Assembly (NCBI RefSeq): GCF_036346105.1 | Contig: NZ_CP107811.1 | Location: 3,106,501-3,170,500, forward strand | DNA from: Streptomyces sp. NBC_00539 | GTDB taxonomy: Bacteria > Actinomycetota > Actinomycetes > Streptomycetales > Streptomycetaceae | DNA length: 64,000 nucleotides | Reading direction: 5' to 3' | Shown: piece after piece, positions 32,271 to 40,374 of the stretch | Layout: each line of letters opens with the position of its first letter | Numbering within the stretch: position 1 is the stretch's first letter | The notes under the pieces: generated by a model | What the model saw: only the letters and a program-made list of their open reading frames with translations | Told to the model about the DNA's origin: nothing | Database searches by the model: none | Made by a program: the position numbers and the translations under genes

Positions 32271-33197
32271 ATGACCTTGCCGGCCGAGTTCCACGACATC
32301 GCCAGGCGCGTCAACAACTGGGGCCGGTGGGGCGCCGAGGACGAGAGGGGCACCTTGAACCTGGTCACCGACGCGGTGGTGCGCGCCGCGGCCGCCGAGG
32401 TCCGCACGGGCCGGCGGATCCCGCTGGCCCTGCCCCTCAAGGAGGACGGGGTGCAGGCCGGCCTGATCCCCGGCCGGATCAACCCCCTGCACACCATGGT
32501 GCAGATCAACCAGGAGCTCTTCGGCCCCGGCACGGTGGCCTGCAACGACGACGCCGTGACGATGGGGCTCCAGGCCGGCACGCACTGGGACGCCCTCACC
32601 CACGTCTCGCACTCGGGACGGATCTACAACGGCCGTCCGGCCTCCACGGTCACCGCCCACTCCCGCGCCGAGTTCGGCGGCATCGACAAGGCCGGTCCCG
32701 TCGTCTCCCGGGGCGTCCTGCTCGACGTGGCCCGCGCCAAGGGCCTGGACCGGCTGCCGGGCGGCCACGCGGTGACCCCCGAGGACCTCGCGCAGGCGGA
32801 GGAGTTCGGCCGGGTCACGGTCCGGGCCGGTGACGTCGTCCTGGTCCGGACGGGCCAGATCCAGGTGTACCTCGCGGGCGACAAGCACGGCTACGGGTTC
32901 CCCTCGCCGGGCCTGTCGGTCCGCACCCCCGAGTGGTTCCACGCACGGGACGTGGCGGCGGTCGCCAACGACACCCTGACCTTCGAGATCTTCCCGCCGG
33001 AGATCGAGAACCTGTGGCTGCCGGTGCACGCGCTCGACCTGGTCGAGATGGGCATGCTCCAGGGCCAGAACTGGAATCTCGAAAAGTTGTCCACAGCCTG
33101 TGCAGAAGAGGGCCGCTACGCGTTCTGGCTCTCCGCGATGCCCGAACCGTTCGTCGGCGGCACCGGCACCCCGGTGGCACCGGTCGCCGTCCTGTGA
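32271..33197 (+). CDS. Cyclase/KynB-family metal-dependent hydrolase
   Basis: 308 residues of the putative cyclase (PF04199) family. The metal-binding QAGTHWDALTHVSHSGRIYNG segment (about residues 101-120) contains the GTHxD motif. Family members include kynurenine formamidase and lactone or amide hydrolases. The substrate in this cluster is unknown; ring opening or hydrolysis of a lactone is a reasonable guess. It is divergent from the SDR operon with a shared operator. Confidence 0.85.
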   Translation: MTLPAEFHDIARRVNNWGRWGAEDERGTLNLVTDAVVRAAAAEVRTGRRIPLALPLKEDGVQAGLIPGRINPLHTMVQINQELFGPGTVACNDDAVTMGLQAGTHWDALTHVSHSGRIYNGRPASTVTAHSRAEFGGIDKAGPVVSRGVLLDVARAKGLDRLPGGHAVTPEDLAQAEEFGRVTVRAGDVVLVRTGQIQVYLAGDKHGYGFPSPGLSVRTPEWFHARDVAAVANDTLTFEIFPPEIENLWLPVHALDLVEMGMLQGQNWNLEKLSTACAEEGRYAFWLSAMPEPFVGGTGTPVAPVAVL

Positions 33198-33382
33198 CCG
33201 GAGGCCGGATGCCGGAAGGAGCGACCTACTGGGTGGCGGCGTACGCGCATGCACGCCCCGAGCGCGGCACGGCAGCCGCCACCCCACGACCCGCACTCGT
33301 CAAGGCAGGACCCTTGGCGTCCCCTCGCGACGAATCGCTCCCCACCAGAGTGATCAACACGTGACGAACCGTCAACACCTCG

Positions 33383-33856
33383 TTAGAGGTACACGCGGGG
33401 TTCCCGGATCGGGGCAAAGAATTCGGCAGACCTTTCCGGGGCGCCCTCGGCGCACTCGGCGCCCGCCTTCCGCGCCCGGTCGACCTCGCACCAGATCCGC
33501 TTCCCGGCGCCCTCGGGCTGCCAGCCCCAGCGGTCCGCGAGCCCGTCCACCAGCTCGAGGCCGCGCCCGCCCGTGTCGGTCCCGGCGGCCTGCCTCCGGG
33601 CGGGCGCCCGGTCGCTGGCGTCCGCGACCTCGACCCGCACCCCGGGCCCCCCGAACAGCATCCGCAGCACGGCGGGACAGCCGGTGTGCACGACCGCGTT
33701 GGTGACCAGCTCCGAGATCAGCAGAATCAGCGTCTCGGCGAGCGGCTCGTCTTCCCCTATGCCGGAACCCGCCAGACGGGACCGCGCCCACCGGCGCGCC
33801 CGGCCGACCTCGGCGGGGTCCGCTCCTACCTCAAGCTGAACCTGAAGCACCTGCAC
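33383..33856 (-). CDS. RsbW/SpoIIAB-like ATP-binding protein
   Basis: 157 residues with a GHKL (HATPase_c_2) fold. The N-box LISELVTNAVVHTG, the G1 motif VADASD and the G2-like GRGLELVDGLADRWGW are visible. Such small stand-alone ATPases are abundant in Streptomyces and act as anti-sigma factors or partners of anti-anti-sigma proteins. No sigma or STAS gene is adjacent. GTG start. It is not obviously part of the catabolic set although embedded in it. Confidence 0.85.
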   Translation of the reverse strand: MQVLQVQLEVGADPAEVGRARRWARSRLAGSGIGEDEPLAETLILLISELVTNAVVHTGCPAVLRMLFGGPGVRVEVADASDRAPARRQAAGTDTGGRGLELVDGLADRWGWQPEGAGKRIWCEVDRARKAGAECAEGAPERSAEFFAPIREPRVYL

Positions 33857-34172
33857 CGCTCACACCATCCGAACCGGCGGACACTTCGCCTCACGACGGA
33901 ACGGGGTCACGGCCAGTGACCCCCTTGTGGAGCAGCATGGTTGACATACAGTCACCACAACAAGCGCTTCGGGCATATTCCAGCGCGAAGGAGTAGGCCT
34001 GGTGCATACTGTGCGACGCTCACGCCGCGGGGCCGCTCGCATTCGTGGGAGCGTACCGGAGCGCACCCCCGACTCCGGTCCGTAAGGGGGCGCCCCCAGG
34101 ACACAAACCGATATCAACTCTCTGTAATCGGACATGAGTCCCGCCTCGTTCCTCCCGTTGCCGAACCCGGCC
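33857..34172. other. Intergenic region upstream of the ATP-binding protein gene
   Basis: About 316 bp, with AT-richer patches around 33930-33990 and 34110-34130. TTGACATACAG near 33950 could form part of a promoter. No credible gene was seen; a 91-residue open frame on the minus strand lacks an SD or any recognisable feature. Confidence 0.4.
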
Positions 34173-35093
34173 TCAGCCGACGGCGCCCAGCAGGTCCGCC
34201 GCCAGCACCTCCTCCGCCTGCGCAGCCGTGCGCCACTGCTCCGCGCGGACCCAGGCCCGCTTGAGGTGCAGGTGCACGTCCGCCTCCCAGGTGAAGCCCA
34301 TCCCGCCGTACACCTGGAGGCAGTCGCGGGCCCCCCGCACGGCCGCCTCGTCGGCCAGCAGCTTCGCCGCCGCGATCTCGGCGACGTCGCCCGTCACGGC
34401 CGCCGCGTACACCGCGGTACGGGCCACCTCCGCCCGCACCAGCATGCCCGCGCACAGGTGTTTGACCGCCTGGAACGCCCCGATCGGCTGCCCGAACTGC
34501 TCACGCCGGCGCGCGTGGTCCACCGCCAGCTCCACGGTCCGCAGGGCGCTGCCGACCTGGAGCGCGGCCGTCAGCAGCGCACCCTCGTCGCGGTAGGGAG
34601 CCGGGTCGGGGCCCGGATCCGGGTGGCGGCCCGCCACCCGGTGCAGCGGTGTCAGCGGGTCCACCGAGCGCACCGGCTCGCCTTCGGGCGGCGCGGACGC
34701 CCCGAGGACCGCGTCCGCCTCCCCCAGGTGGGCCACCAGCGGCCCGCCCAGGTCGAACGCCGTCACCACCGTCGTCCCGGACGCGGCGCCCGGGACCACC
34801 CCGGCCGCCAGGTGCGTGGCCACCAGCGGCCCCGGCAGCAGGGCCCGCCCCGCCTCCTCGAAGACCAGGGCGGCCTCCGGGAGCCCGAGCCCGACCCCGC
34901 CGTCGGACTCCGGCAGGCGCAGCGCGAAGAACCCGGCCTCGCCGAGCTCCCGCCACAGCCGCCGGTCCACCGCGACGCCCGCCTCCACCGACGCCCGCAG
35001 CGCCTCGCGCCCGTACCGGCCCGCCAGCAGGTCCCGCACGCCCGCCCGCAGGGCGCGCTGTTCCCCGGTCGGCTGGAAGTCCACCGCGCTCAC
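34173..35093 (-). CDS. Acyl-CoA dehydrogenase, short subunit
   Basis: A 306-residue acyl-CoA dehydrogenase-like protein, clearly shorter than the usual 380-400 because the middle beta domain is reduced. The C-terminal domain is intact: HARRREQFGQPIGAFQAVKHLCAGM and QVYGGMGFTWEADVHLHLKRAW. It starts at a GTG overlapping the stop of the 384-residue dehydrogenase gene by 4 bp (GTGA). Adjacent, coupled, unequal dehydrogenase subunits are the hallmark of the alpha2beta2 enzymes (ChsE1-ChsE2 type) acting on steroid side chains or rings. Confidence 0.88.
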   Translation of the reverse strand: MSAVDFQPTGEQRALRAGVRDLLAGRYGREALRASVEAGVAVDRRLWRELGEAGFFALRLPESDGGVGLGLPEAALVFEEAGRALLPGPLVATHLAAGVVPGAASGTTVVTAFDLGGPLVAHLGEADAVLGASAPPEGEPVRSVDPLTPLHRVAGRHPDPGPDPAPYRDEGALLTAALQVGSALRTVELAVDHARRREQFGQPIGAFQAVKHLCAGMLVRAEVARTAVYAAAVTGDVAEIAAAKLLADEAAVRGARDCLQVYGGMGFTWEADVHLHLKRAWVRAEQWRTAAQAEEVLAADLLGAVG

Positions 35094-36244
35094 CGCCCCT
35101 TCGGCAGGCCGAGGACGCGCTCGGCGACGATGTTCCGCTGGATCTGGGAGGTGCCCGCGGCGATGGTGTACGACAGGGACGAGAGCCGGTCCAGGACCCA
35201 CTCCTCGTCCAGCGCGAGCGAGCCGGCGCCGAGCACCTGGGCCGCGGCGTCGTACAGCTCCTGCCGCGCGTGGGAGTACGCCAGCTTGAAGACGCTGCCA
35301 CCTGTGCCGGGGACGCCGCCCGAGCGCTCCGATTCGCTGACGTTCCACTGCGTCAGCCTCCAGAGGGCGCCGAGTTCCCCGTGGAGCCGTCCGAGGGTGC
35401 GGCGTAGGACGGGATCGTCCCAGCGCCCGTTTTCCTTCGCGGTCCGGGCCAGCAGGGCGAGCGTACGGCGGCAGGCCACCACCTCCCCCACGAAGGCGGT
35501 GCCCCGCTCGAAGGACAGCGTCACCATCGTGACCCGCCAGCCGTCGTTCTCCGCCCCCACCCGGTTCGCCGCCGGCACCCGCACCTCGTCCAGGAACACC
35601 TCCGCGAACTCGGCCGACCCGGCGAGCGTGCGCAGCGGCCGTACGGTGATCCCGGGAGCGTCCATCGGCATGGCCAGCCAGGTGATCCCACGGTGCTTCG
35701 GCGCGCCGGGGTCGGTCCGCACCAGCAGCTCGCACCAGTCGGCGACCTCCGCGTGGGAGGTCCAGATCTTCGCGCCCGTGACCACGTAGTCGTCGCCGTC
35801 GCGGACCGCGCGGGTCCGCAGCGACGCCAGGTCGGAGCCGGCGTCCGGCTCGCTGAACCCCTGGCACCACATCTCGTCACCGCGCAGCACCGGCGGCAGC
35901 CAGCGCGCCCGCTGCGCGGCGGTGCCCTCGGCGGCGATGGTGGGCCCGGCGTGCAGGAGCCCGACGAAGTTCGCGCCGACGTACGGGGCCCCCGCCCGCT
36001 CGGTCTCCTCCAGGAAGATCAGGTGCTGGGTGGGGGTCGCGCCGCGCCCGCCCGCGTCGAGGGGCCAGTGCAGGCCCGCGTACCCGGCTTCGAACAGCCG
36101 GCGCTGCCAGCCGGCGTCGTAGGCGCGGCGGGCCGGCCAGTCGTCGGGGGAGGGCCTCGGGGGCAGTGCGGGCAGCTCCTTGGCGAGCCACTCCCGCAGC
36201 CGGGCGCGGAACTCCTGCTCCTCGTCGGTGTAGGTGAGGTCCAC
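35090..36244 (-). CDS. Acyl-CoA dehydrogenase, long subunit
   Basis: 384 residues with the complete fold: MWCQGFSEPDAGSDLASLRTRAV, VTGAKIWTSHAEVADWCELLVRTD and the C-terminal TIAAGTSQIQRNIVAERVLGLP. The canonical Glu before GTSQIQR is Ala (IAAGTS). It probably pairs with the short subunit encoded next. The GTG start shares its last base with the first base of the amidohydrolase stop codon, so it is the middle gene of an amidohydrolase - long subunit - short subunit operon. Confidence 0.9.
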   Translation of the reverse strand: MDLTYTDEEQEFRARLREWLAKELPALPPRPSPDDWPARRAYDAGWQRRLFEAGYAGLHWPLDAGGRGATPTQHLIFLEETERAGAPYVGANFVGLLHAGPTIAAEGTAAQRARWLPPVLRGDEMWCQGFSEPDAGSDLASLRTRAVRDGDDYVVTGAKIWTSHAEVADWCELLVRTDPGAPKHRGITWLAMPMDAPGITVRPLRTLAGSAEFAEVFLDEVRVPAANRVGAENDGWRVTMVTLSFERGTAFVGEVVACRRTLALLARTAKENGRWDDPVLRRTLGRLHGELGALWRLTQWNVSESERSGGVPGTGGSVFKLAYSHARQELYDAAAQVLGAGSLALDEEWVLDRLSSLSYTIAAGTSQIQRNIVAERVLGLPKGR

Positions 36245-37440
36245 TACCGGTCCAGGTCCAGGCCCAGCATGCGGATGGCGTTGCCGCGCATCAGCTTGTA
36301 GACGGTCTCGTCGTCGAGCCCCTTCACGTGGTCGAGGGCGACGTCCTTGGTGTGCGGGAAGGTCGAGTCCACGTGCGGGTAGTCGGTCTCGAAGGTCGCG
36401 TTGTCGCGTCCGACGACGTCGAGCGAGGCGATGCCGTGCTTGTCGCGGAAGAAGCAGCAGAACATCTGCCGGTAGTAGTACGTGGACGGCGGCTCGGGGA
36501 TCAGGTCGCGGACGCCGCCCCAGGCGCGGTGTTCGCGCCACACGTCGTCGGCGCGTTCCAGGGCGTACGGGATCCAGCCCATCTGGCCTTCGCTGTAGGC
36601 GAGCTTGAGCGCCGGGAACCTCACCAGCACCCCGCTGAACAGGAAGTCCATCATCGAGGCCATCGCGTTGTTGAAGCTGAGGGAGGCCTGGACGGCGGGC
36701 GGTGCGTCGGGGGAGGCGGCGGGCATCTGCGAGGAGGACCCGATGTGCATGTTGACGACGGTGCCGGTGTCCTGGCAGACGGCGAAGAAGGGGTCCCAGT
36801 ACCCGGAGTGGATCGAAGGCAGCCCGAGGTAGGTCGGGATCTCGGAGAAGGTCACGGCGCGCACGCCCCGCGCGGCGTTGCGCCGGACCTCCGCCACCGC
36901 GAGGTCGATGTCCCACAGGGGGATGATGCAGAGCGGGATCAGCCGGCCGCCGCTGTCGCCGCACCACTCCTGCACCATCCAGTCGTTGTAGGCGCGCACG
37001 CAGGCGAGGGCCACCTCCTTGTCGTGCGCCTCGGCGAAGGTCTGGCCGCAGAAGCGGGGGAAGGTGGGGAAGCACAGGGAGGCCTCGACGTGGTTGAGGT
37101 CCATGTCGGCGAGGCGCGCCTTCGGATCCCAGCAACCCGGCCGCATCTCCTCCCTCGTGATCCCCTCCAGGGTCATGTCGTCGCGGTCGAAGCCGACGGC
37201 GGCGATGTTGCGCTTGTACGGGAACTTGAGGTCCTCGTAGATCCACCAGTCGGTCGGGGGTCCGTCGGGGTCCATGGAGATCACGTACTTGCCGCCGGTG
37301 TAGACCAGCTCGCCGATCCCGGCGGTCAGTGCCTTGGGTCCGCGGTCGCGGTATTTGGCCGGCAGCCACACGTCGAAGAGGTGCGCGGGTTCGATCACGT
37401 GGTCGTCGACGCTGATGATCCGAGGCAGTTCCGTGTCCAT
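36244..37440 (-). CDS. Amidohydrolase-family (ACMSD-like) metal hydrolase/decarboxylase
   Basis: 398 residues. ISVDDHVIEPAHLFDVWLP at the N-terminus replaces the usual HxH of the TIM-barrel amidohydrolase_2 family with D-D-H, as in many actinobacterial members. The later ETDYPHVDSTFPHTKD segment contains conserved Asp/His residues, and SGVLVRFPALKLAYSEGQMGWIPYALERAD is typical of the family. Hydrolase, hydratase or decarboxylase chemistry is possible. First gene of the operon with the two dehydrogenase subunits, 26 bp downstream of an operator. Confidence 0.88.
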   Translation of the reverse strand: MDTELPRIISVDDHVIEPAHLFDVWLPAKYRDRGPKALTAGIGELVYTGGKYVISMDPDGPPTDWWIYEDLKFPYKRNIAAVGFDRDDMTLEGITREEMRPGCWDPKARLADMDLNHVEASLCFPTFPRFCGQTFAEAHDKEVALACVRAYNDWMVQEWCGDSGGRLIPLCIIPLWDIDLAVAEVRRNAARGVRAVTFSEIPTYLGLPSIHSGYWDPFFAVCQDTGTVVNMHIGSSSQMPAASPDAPPAVQASLSFNNAMASMMDFLFSGVLVRFPALKLAYSEGQMGWIPYALERADDVWREHRAWGGVRDLIPEPPSTYYYRQMFCCFFRDKHGIASLDVVGRDNATFETDYPHVDSTFPHTKDVALDHVKGLDDETVYKLMRGNAIRMLGLDLDR

Positions 37441-37465
37441 GATGTCCGGTGTCCCCTCGCCCTAT

Positions 37466-37480
37466 CTGATGGACCGTCAG
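37466..37480. promoter_or_regulatory. CTGACG-N3-CGTCAG operator (amidohydrolase operon)
   Basis: CTGATGGACCGTCAG has one mismatch in the left arm. It lies 25 bp upstream of the minus-strand amidohydrolase ATG (37440). Confidence 0.75.
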
Positions 37481-37542
37481 AAACAAGCTAGCCCCGCCAC
37501 CTCTGGACCGGCAAGCGGCGGGGCCCTACGCTCTCGCCAGAT

Positions 37543-37557
37543 CTGACACATCGTCAG
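37543..37557. promoter_or_regulatory. CTGACG-N3-CGTCAG operator (second ligase)
   Basis: CTGACACATCGTCAG has one mismatch (A for G) in the left arm. It lies 19 bp upstream of the acyl-CoA ligase ATG (37577). With the site at 37466 it forms a divergent pair of operators, one per gene. Confidence 0.75.
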
Positions 37558-37576
37558 CCAAGGGGAGGCGGCCGGG

Positions 37577-39226
37577 ATGACGAGGACGGACCACGACGCG
37601 GGGGCGGGAGCAGGAGCGGGGACGGCGGCAGCGGCGGGGACGGCGGCAGCGGCGGGGACGGCGGCAGCGGCGGGGACCGGAGCGGAGACCGCCCGCACCC
37701 TCGCGGACTCCCGCACCCTCTGGGACCTCGTCGCCCGCCGCGCCGCACTCACCCCCGCCGCCACCGCGCTCATCGAGGCCGCCCCGGACCCCGCCGACGA
37801 CCGCACCCTCACGTTCGGCGCGCTCCACGACCGCGCGGAGCGGGTCGCGGCGGGCCTGCACGGCATGGGCGTCGGCCCGGGCACGGTCGTCGCCTGGCAG
37901 CTGCCGACCCGCATCGAGACGGTGCTGCTCTCGCTCGCGCTGGCCCGGCTCGGCGCCGTCCAGTCGCCCGTCATCCCCTTCTACCGCGACCGCGAGGCCG
38001 GCTTCGCGCTGCGCGGGTCGAAGGCGGAGTTCTTCGCCGTCCCCGGGGAGTGGCGCGGCTTCGACCACGCGGCGATGGCCTCCCGGCTCGGGGCGCGGGG
38101 CGTCTTCAAGGCCTACGAGGACCTCCCGGCCGGCGACCCGGCCGGCCTGCCGGCGCCTCCCGCCTCCGGAACGGACGTGCGCTGGATCTACTGGACCTCC
38201 GGCACGACCTCCGACCCCAAGGGCGTGCTGCACACCGACCGGTCCCTGATCGCGGGCGGCTCCTGCCTGGCGCACGCCCTGCGGCCGGGGCCGGGGGACG
38301 TGGGCTCGATCGCCTTCCCGTACGCGCACATAGGCGGCCCCGACTACCTCGTGATGCTGCTGCTGTACGGGTTCCCGGCGGTGCTGTTCGAGAAGTTCGC
38401 GATGCCGGACGCGCTGGACGGGTACCGCCGCCACGGCGTCACCATCGCCGGCGGCTCCACCGCCTTCTACTCGATGTTCCTCACCGAGCAGCGCAAGGAC
38501 CCCGACGGGAAGCTCGTCCCGAGCCTGCGCCTGCTGGCGGGCGGCGGCGCACCGAAGCCGCCGGAGATCTACCACGCGGTGGTCCGCGAACTGGGCTGCC
38601 GGCTCACCCACGGCTACGGCATGACCGAAGTCCCGATGATCACCATGGGGGACCCGGACGACACGGACGAGAACCTCGCGACGACCGAGGGCCGCCCGCC
38701 GCGGGGCATGTCGATACGCATCACGGCCCCGGACGGCACCCCGCTCCCGCCGTCCGCCGACGGAGAGGTCCGCCTGCGGGGCGAGGCGGTCTGCCGGGGC
38801 TACCTGGACCCCGACCTGTCGGCGGAGGCCTTCGACGCCGACGGCTACCTGATCACCGGCGACCTCGGCCACCTCACCCCGGACGGGCACCTGGTCCTCA
38901 CCGGCCGCAGCAAGGACGTCATCATCCGCAAGGGCGAGAACATCTCGGCGAAGGAGATCGAGGACCTCCTCCACCTGCTCCCGGACGTGACCGACGCCGC
39001 CGTCATCGGCCTTCCGGACCCCGAGCGCGGCGAACGCGTCTGCGCGGTGGTCGAGCAACCGCCGTCGGCACCCCCGTTGACGCTGACGGCGGTCACCGCC
39101 CACCTGCGCTCCCAGGGCCTTTCCCCGCACAAGCTCCCGGAACAACTGGAACTGGTCGAGGCGCTGCCCAGAAACGAAGCCCTCCGCAAAGTGCTCAAAT
39201 ACAAACTCCGCGAGCGCTACGCGTGA
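37577..39226 (+). CDS. Acyl-CoA ligase (cyclohexanecarboxylate-CoA ligase-like)
   Basis: 549 residues with IYWTSGTTSDPKGVLHT (about 205), THGYGMTEVPM, GYLITGDLGHL and RSKDVIIRKGENISAKEIED, an AMP-forming ligase. NEALRKVLKYKLRERY at the C-terminus carries the catalytic Lys. It is closest in feel to alicyclic or medium-chain ligases rather than FadD3. The first 35 residues are a low-complexity GTAAAA repeat encoded by three 18-bp direct DNA repeats at about 37619-37675. It is divergent from the amidohydrolase operon, each gene having its own operator. Confidence 0.88.
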   Translation: MTRTDHDAGAGAGAGTAAAAGTAAAAGTAAAAGTGAETARTLADSRTLWDLVARRAALTPAATALIEAAPDPADDRTLTFGALHDRAERVAAGLHGMGVGPGTVVAWQLPTRIETVLLSLALARLGAVQSPVIPFYRDREAGFALRGSKAEFFAVPGEWRGFDHAAMASRLGARGVFKAYEDLPAGDPAGLPAPPASGTDVRWIYWTSGTTSDPKGVLHTDRSLIAGGSCLAHALRPGPGDVGSIAFPYAHIGGPDYLVMLLLYGFPAVLFEKFAMPDALDGYRRHGVTIAGGSTAFYSMFLTEQRKDPDGKLVPSLRLLAGGGAPKPPEIYHAVVRELGCRLTHGYGMTEVPMITMGDPDDTDENLATTEGRPPRGMSIRITAPDGTPLPPSADGEVRLRGEAVCRGYLDPDLSAEAFDADGYLITGDLGHLTPDGHLVLTGRSKDVIIRKGENISAKEIEDLLHLLPDVTDAAVIGLPDPERGERVCAVVEQPPSAPPLTLTAVTAHLRSQGLSPHKLPEQLELVEALPRNEALRKVLKYKLRERYA

Positions 39227-39241
39227 AAGCACGCCGCCGGC

Positions 39242-39268
39242 CTCCGAGACCGACAAGGGATCTCGGAG
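39242..39268. terminator. Hairpin between convergent genes
   Basis: CTCCGAGA (39242-39249) and TCTCGGAG (39261-39268) form a perfect 8-bp stem with an 11-nt loop, just after the acyl-CoA ligase gene and before the end of the convergent secreted-protein gene. Confidence 0.7.
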
Positions 39269-39349
39269 ACCGGCGAAAGCGATTCCCTGGTGGGGGGACG
39301 AATCAGGTAACCGCCGCGCACCGTCTCGATTCGTAGCCGCTCTTTGCCG

Positions 39350-40090
39350 TTAGATGTTCTTGAGGTAGCCGCTCTTGAACCCGTAGGCGTTGGCGACGAC
39401 CTGCTGGCGCTTGTCGATCTCGACGCCGAAGCCCTTGTAGATGATCGAGCCTTCCCAGACGACCTGGCCGATGGCGTTGCCGCTGGCCAGCTGGGCCTTC
39501 GGGACGCCGTGGCCGATGGAGACGGCGCCGTTGAAGTTGCGCTTGCCGCAGTCGGCGTGGTCGACGCGGTCGATCTTGGAGCCGTTGGTGTGGTAGTTCA
39601 CCCACACGCTGAGCTTGGTGATGGTGATGCCGAAGATCTTCTGGCGGACGGTGTAGGTGGTGTCCCACCAGCCGGCGTGCAGCTTGCCCGCGGCCGAGAT
39701 CCCGGAGGCGTCGCCCGCGTCGGGGGTGAAGGTGGCGTCGCTGTCGGCGGCGATCTGCACGTCACCGCCCTTGAGGTTCACGAGCGAGTGCGAGGGCGTG
39801 CCGTCCGTGGGGACGTCGGCGACCTCTTCCAGCAGGGCCTTGAGGTTCTCGGGGTCCTCGGCGTAGTTGAGGAACTTGACCTGCTTGTCGTGGGTCAGGG
39901 CGTCGAAGTCGCGCAGCGCGTCGGCGGCGCCTTCCTCGGTGCTGTTCTTGAGGCTGTTCTCGTAGGCGGCGATGCGCATGCCGTCCTGCGAGATGAGAGA
40001 GGCGCTGGCGTTCGCGGTACCCATCAGCGTGGTGGCGGCGACGACGGCGAGAACGGCTGCGGTACGGCGGGGGGTTATGACCTTGGACAT
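39350..40090 (-). CDS. Secreted protein of unknown function
   Basis: 246 residues with a clear Sec signal peptide (residues 1-30, RRTAAVLAVVAATTLMGTANASA). The mature part has an N-terminal helical segment (about 31-110) and a beta-rich C-terminal part with several aromatic and Lys residues (WWDTTYTVRQKIFGITITKLSVWVNYHTNG). Codon use is less extreme in GC than in its neighbours. I do not recognise the family; the C-terminal part could be a surface or toxin-like beta fold. Confidence 0.75.
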   Translation of the reverse strand: MSKVITPRRTAAVLAVVAATTLMGTANASASLISQDGMRIAAYENSLKNSTEEGAADALRDFDALTHDKQVKFLNYAEDPENLKALLEEVADVPTDGTPSHSLVNLKGGDVQIAADSDATFTPDAGDASGISAAGKLHAGWWDTTYTVRQKIFGITITKLSVWVNYHTNGSKIDRVDHADCGKRNFNGAVSIGHGVPKAQLASGNAIGQVVWEGSIIYKGFGVEIDKRQQVVANAYGFKSGYLKNI

Positions 40091-40307
40091 GGCTGAGCGG
40101 AAGCCCTTCACGTTGGGGGGTGGCTTGCGAAACTCAGCTAACCAGCGGAACAAACCGTTCCCGCTCAACGGATCCTCAGATCTTCGATCTTCGTCGCCCC
40201 GGCACGCGAATGCGCCTCAAATGCCGCACTGAGTACGGCAGTTGCTCAAACCGGAGCACTGCCGCCCGGCCCCCCGCGAACGGAGGACGGCCCCCGCACG
40301 GTCATCG

Positions 40308-40339
40308 CCGCGACCCCGCTCCGGGGAGCGGGGTCGCGG
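40308..40339. terminator. Terminator hairpin downstream of the EF-hand gene
   Basis: The 15-nt arms at 40308-40322 and 40325-40339 are fully complementary (CCGCGACCCCGCTCC pairs with its reverse complement), with a minimal loop. It lies 36 bp past the EF-hand stop codon. Confidence 0.75.
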
Positions 40340-40374
40340 CTGATGTTCCTCGTGAAACGACGCCCCGTCCGGGG

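Noticed and set aside
33361-33375. GTGACGAACCGTCAA, matching the inner 13 bases of the CTGACG-N3-CGTCAG operator
   Set aside because: It lies between two convergent genes with no promoter to control and lacks the outer C/G of both arms. It is probably chance or a relic.
33226-33417. 63-codon open frame between the cyclase and ATP-binding protein genes
   Set aside because: No SD and no recognisable sequence; it overlaps the end of the ATP-binding protein gene.
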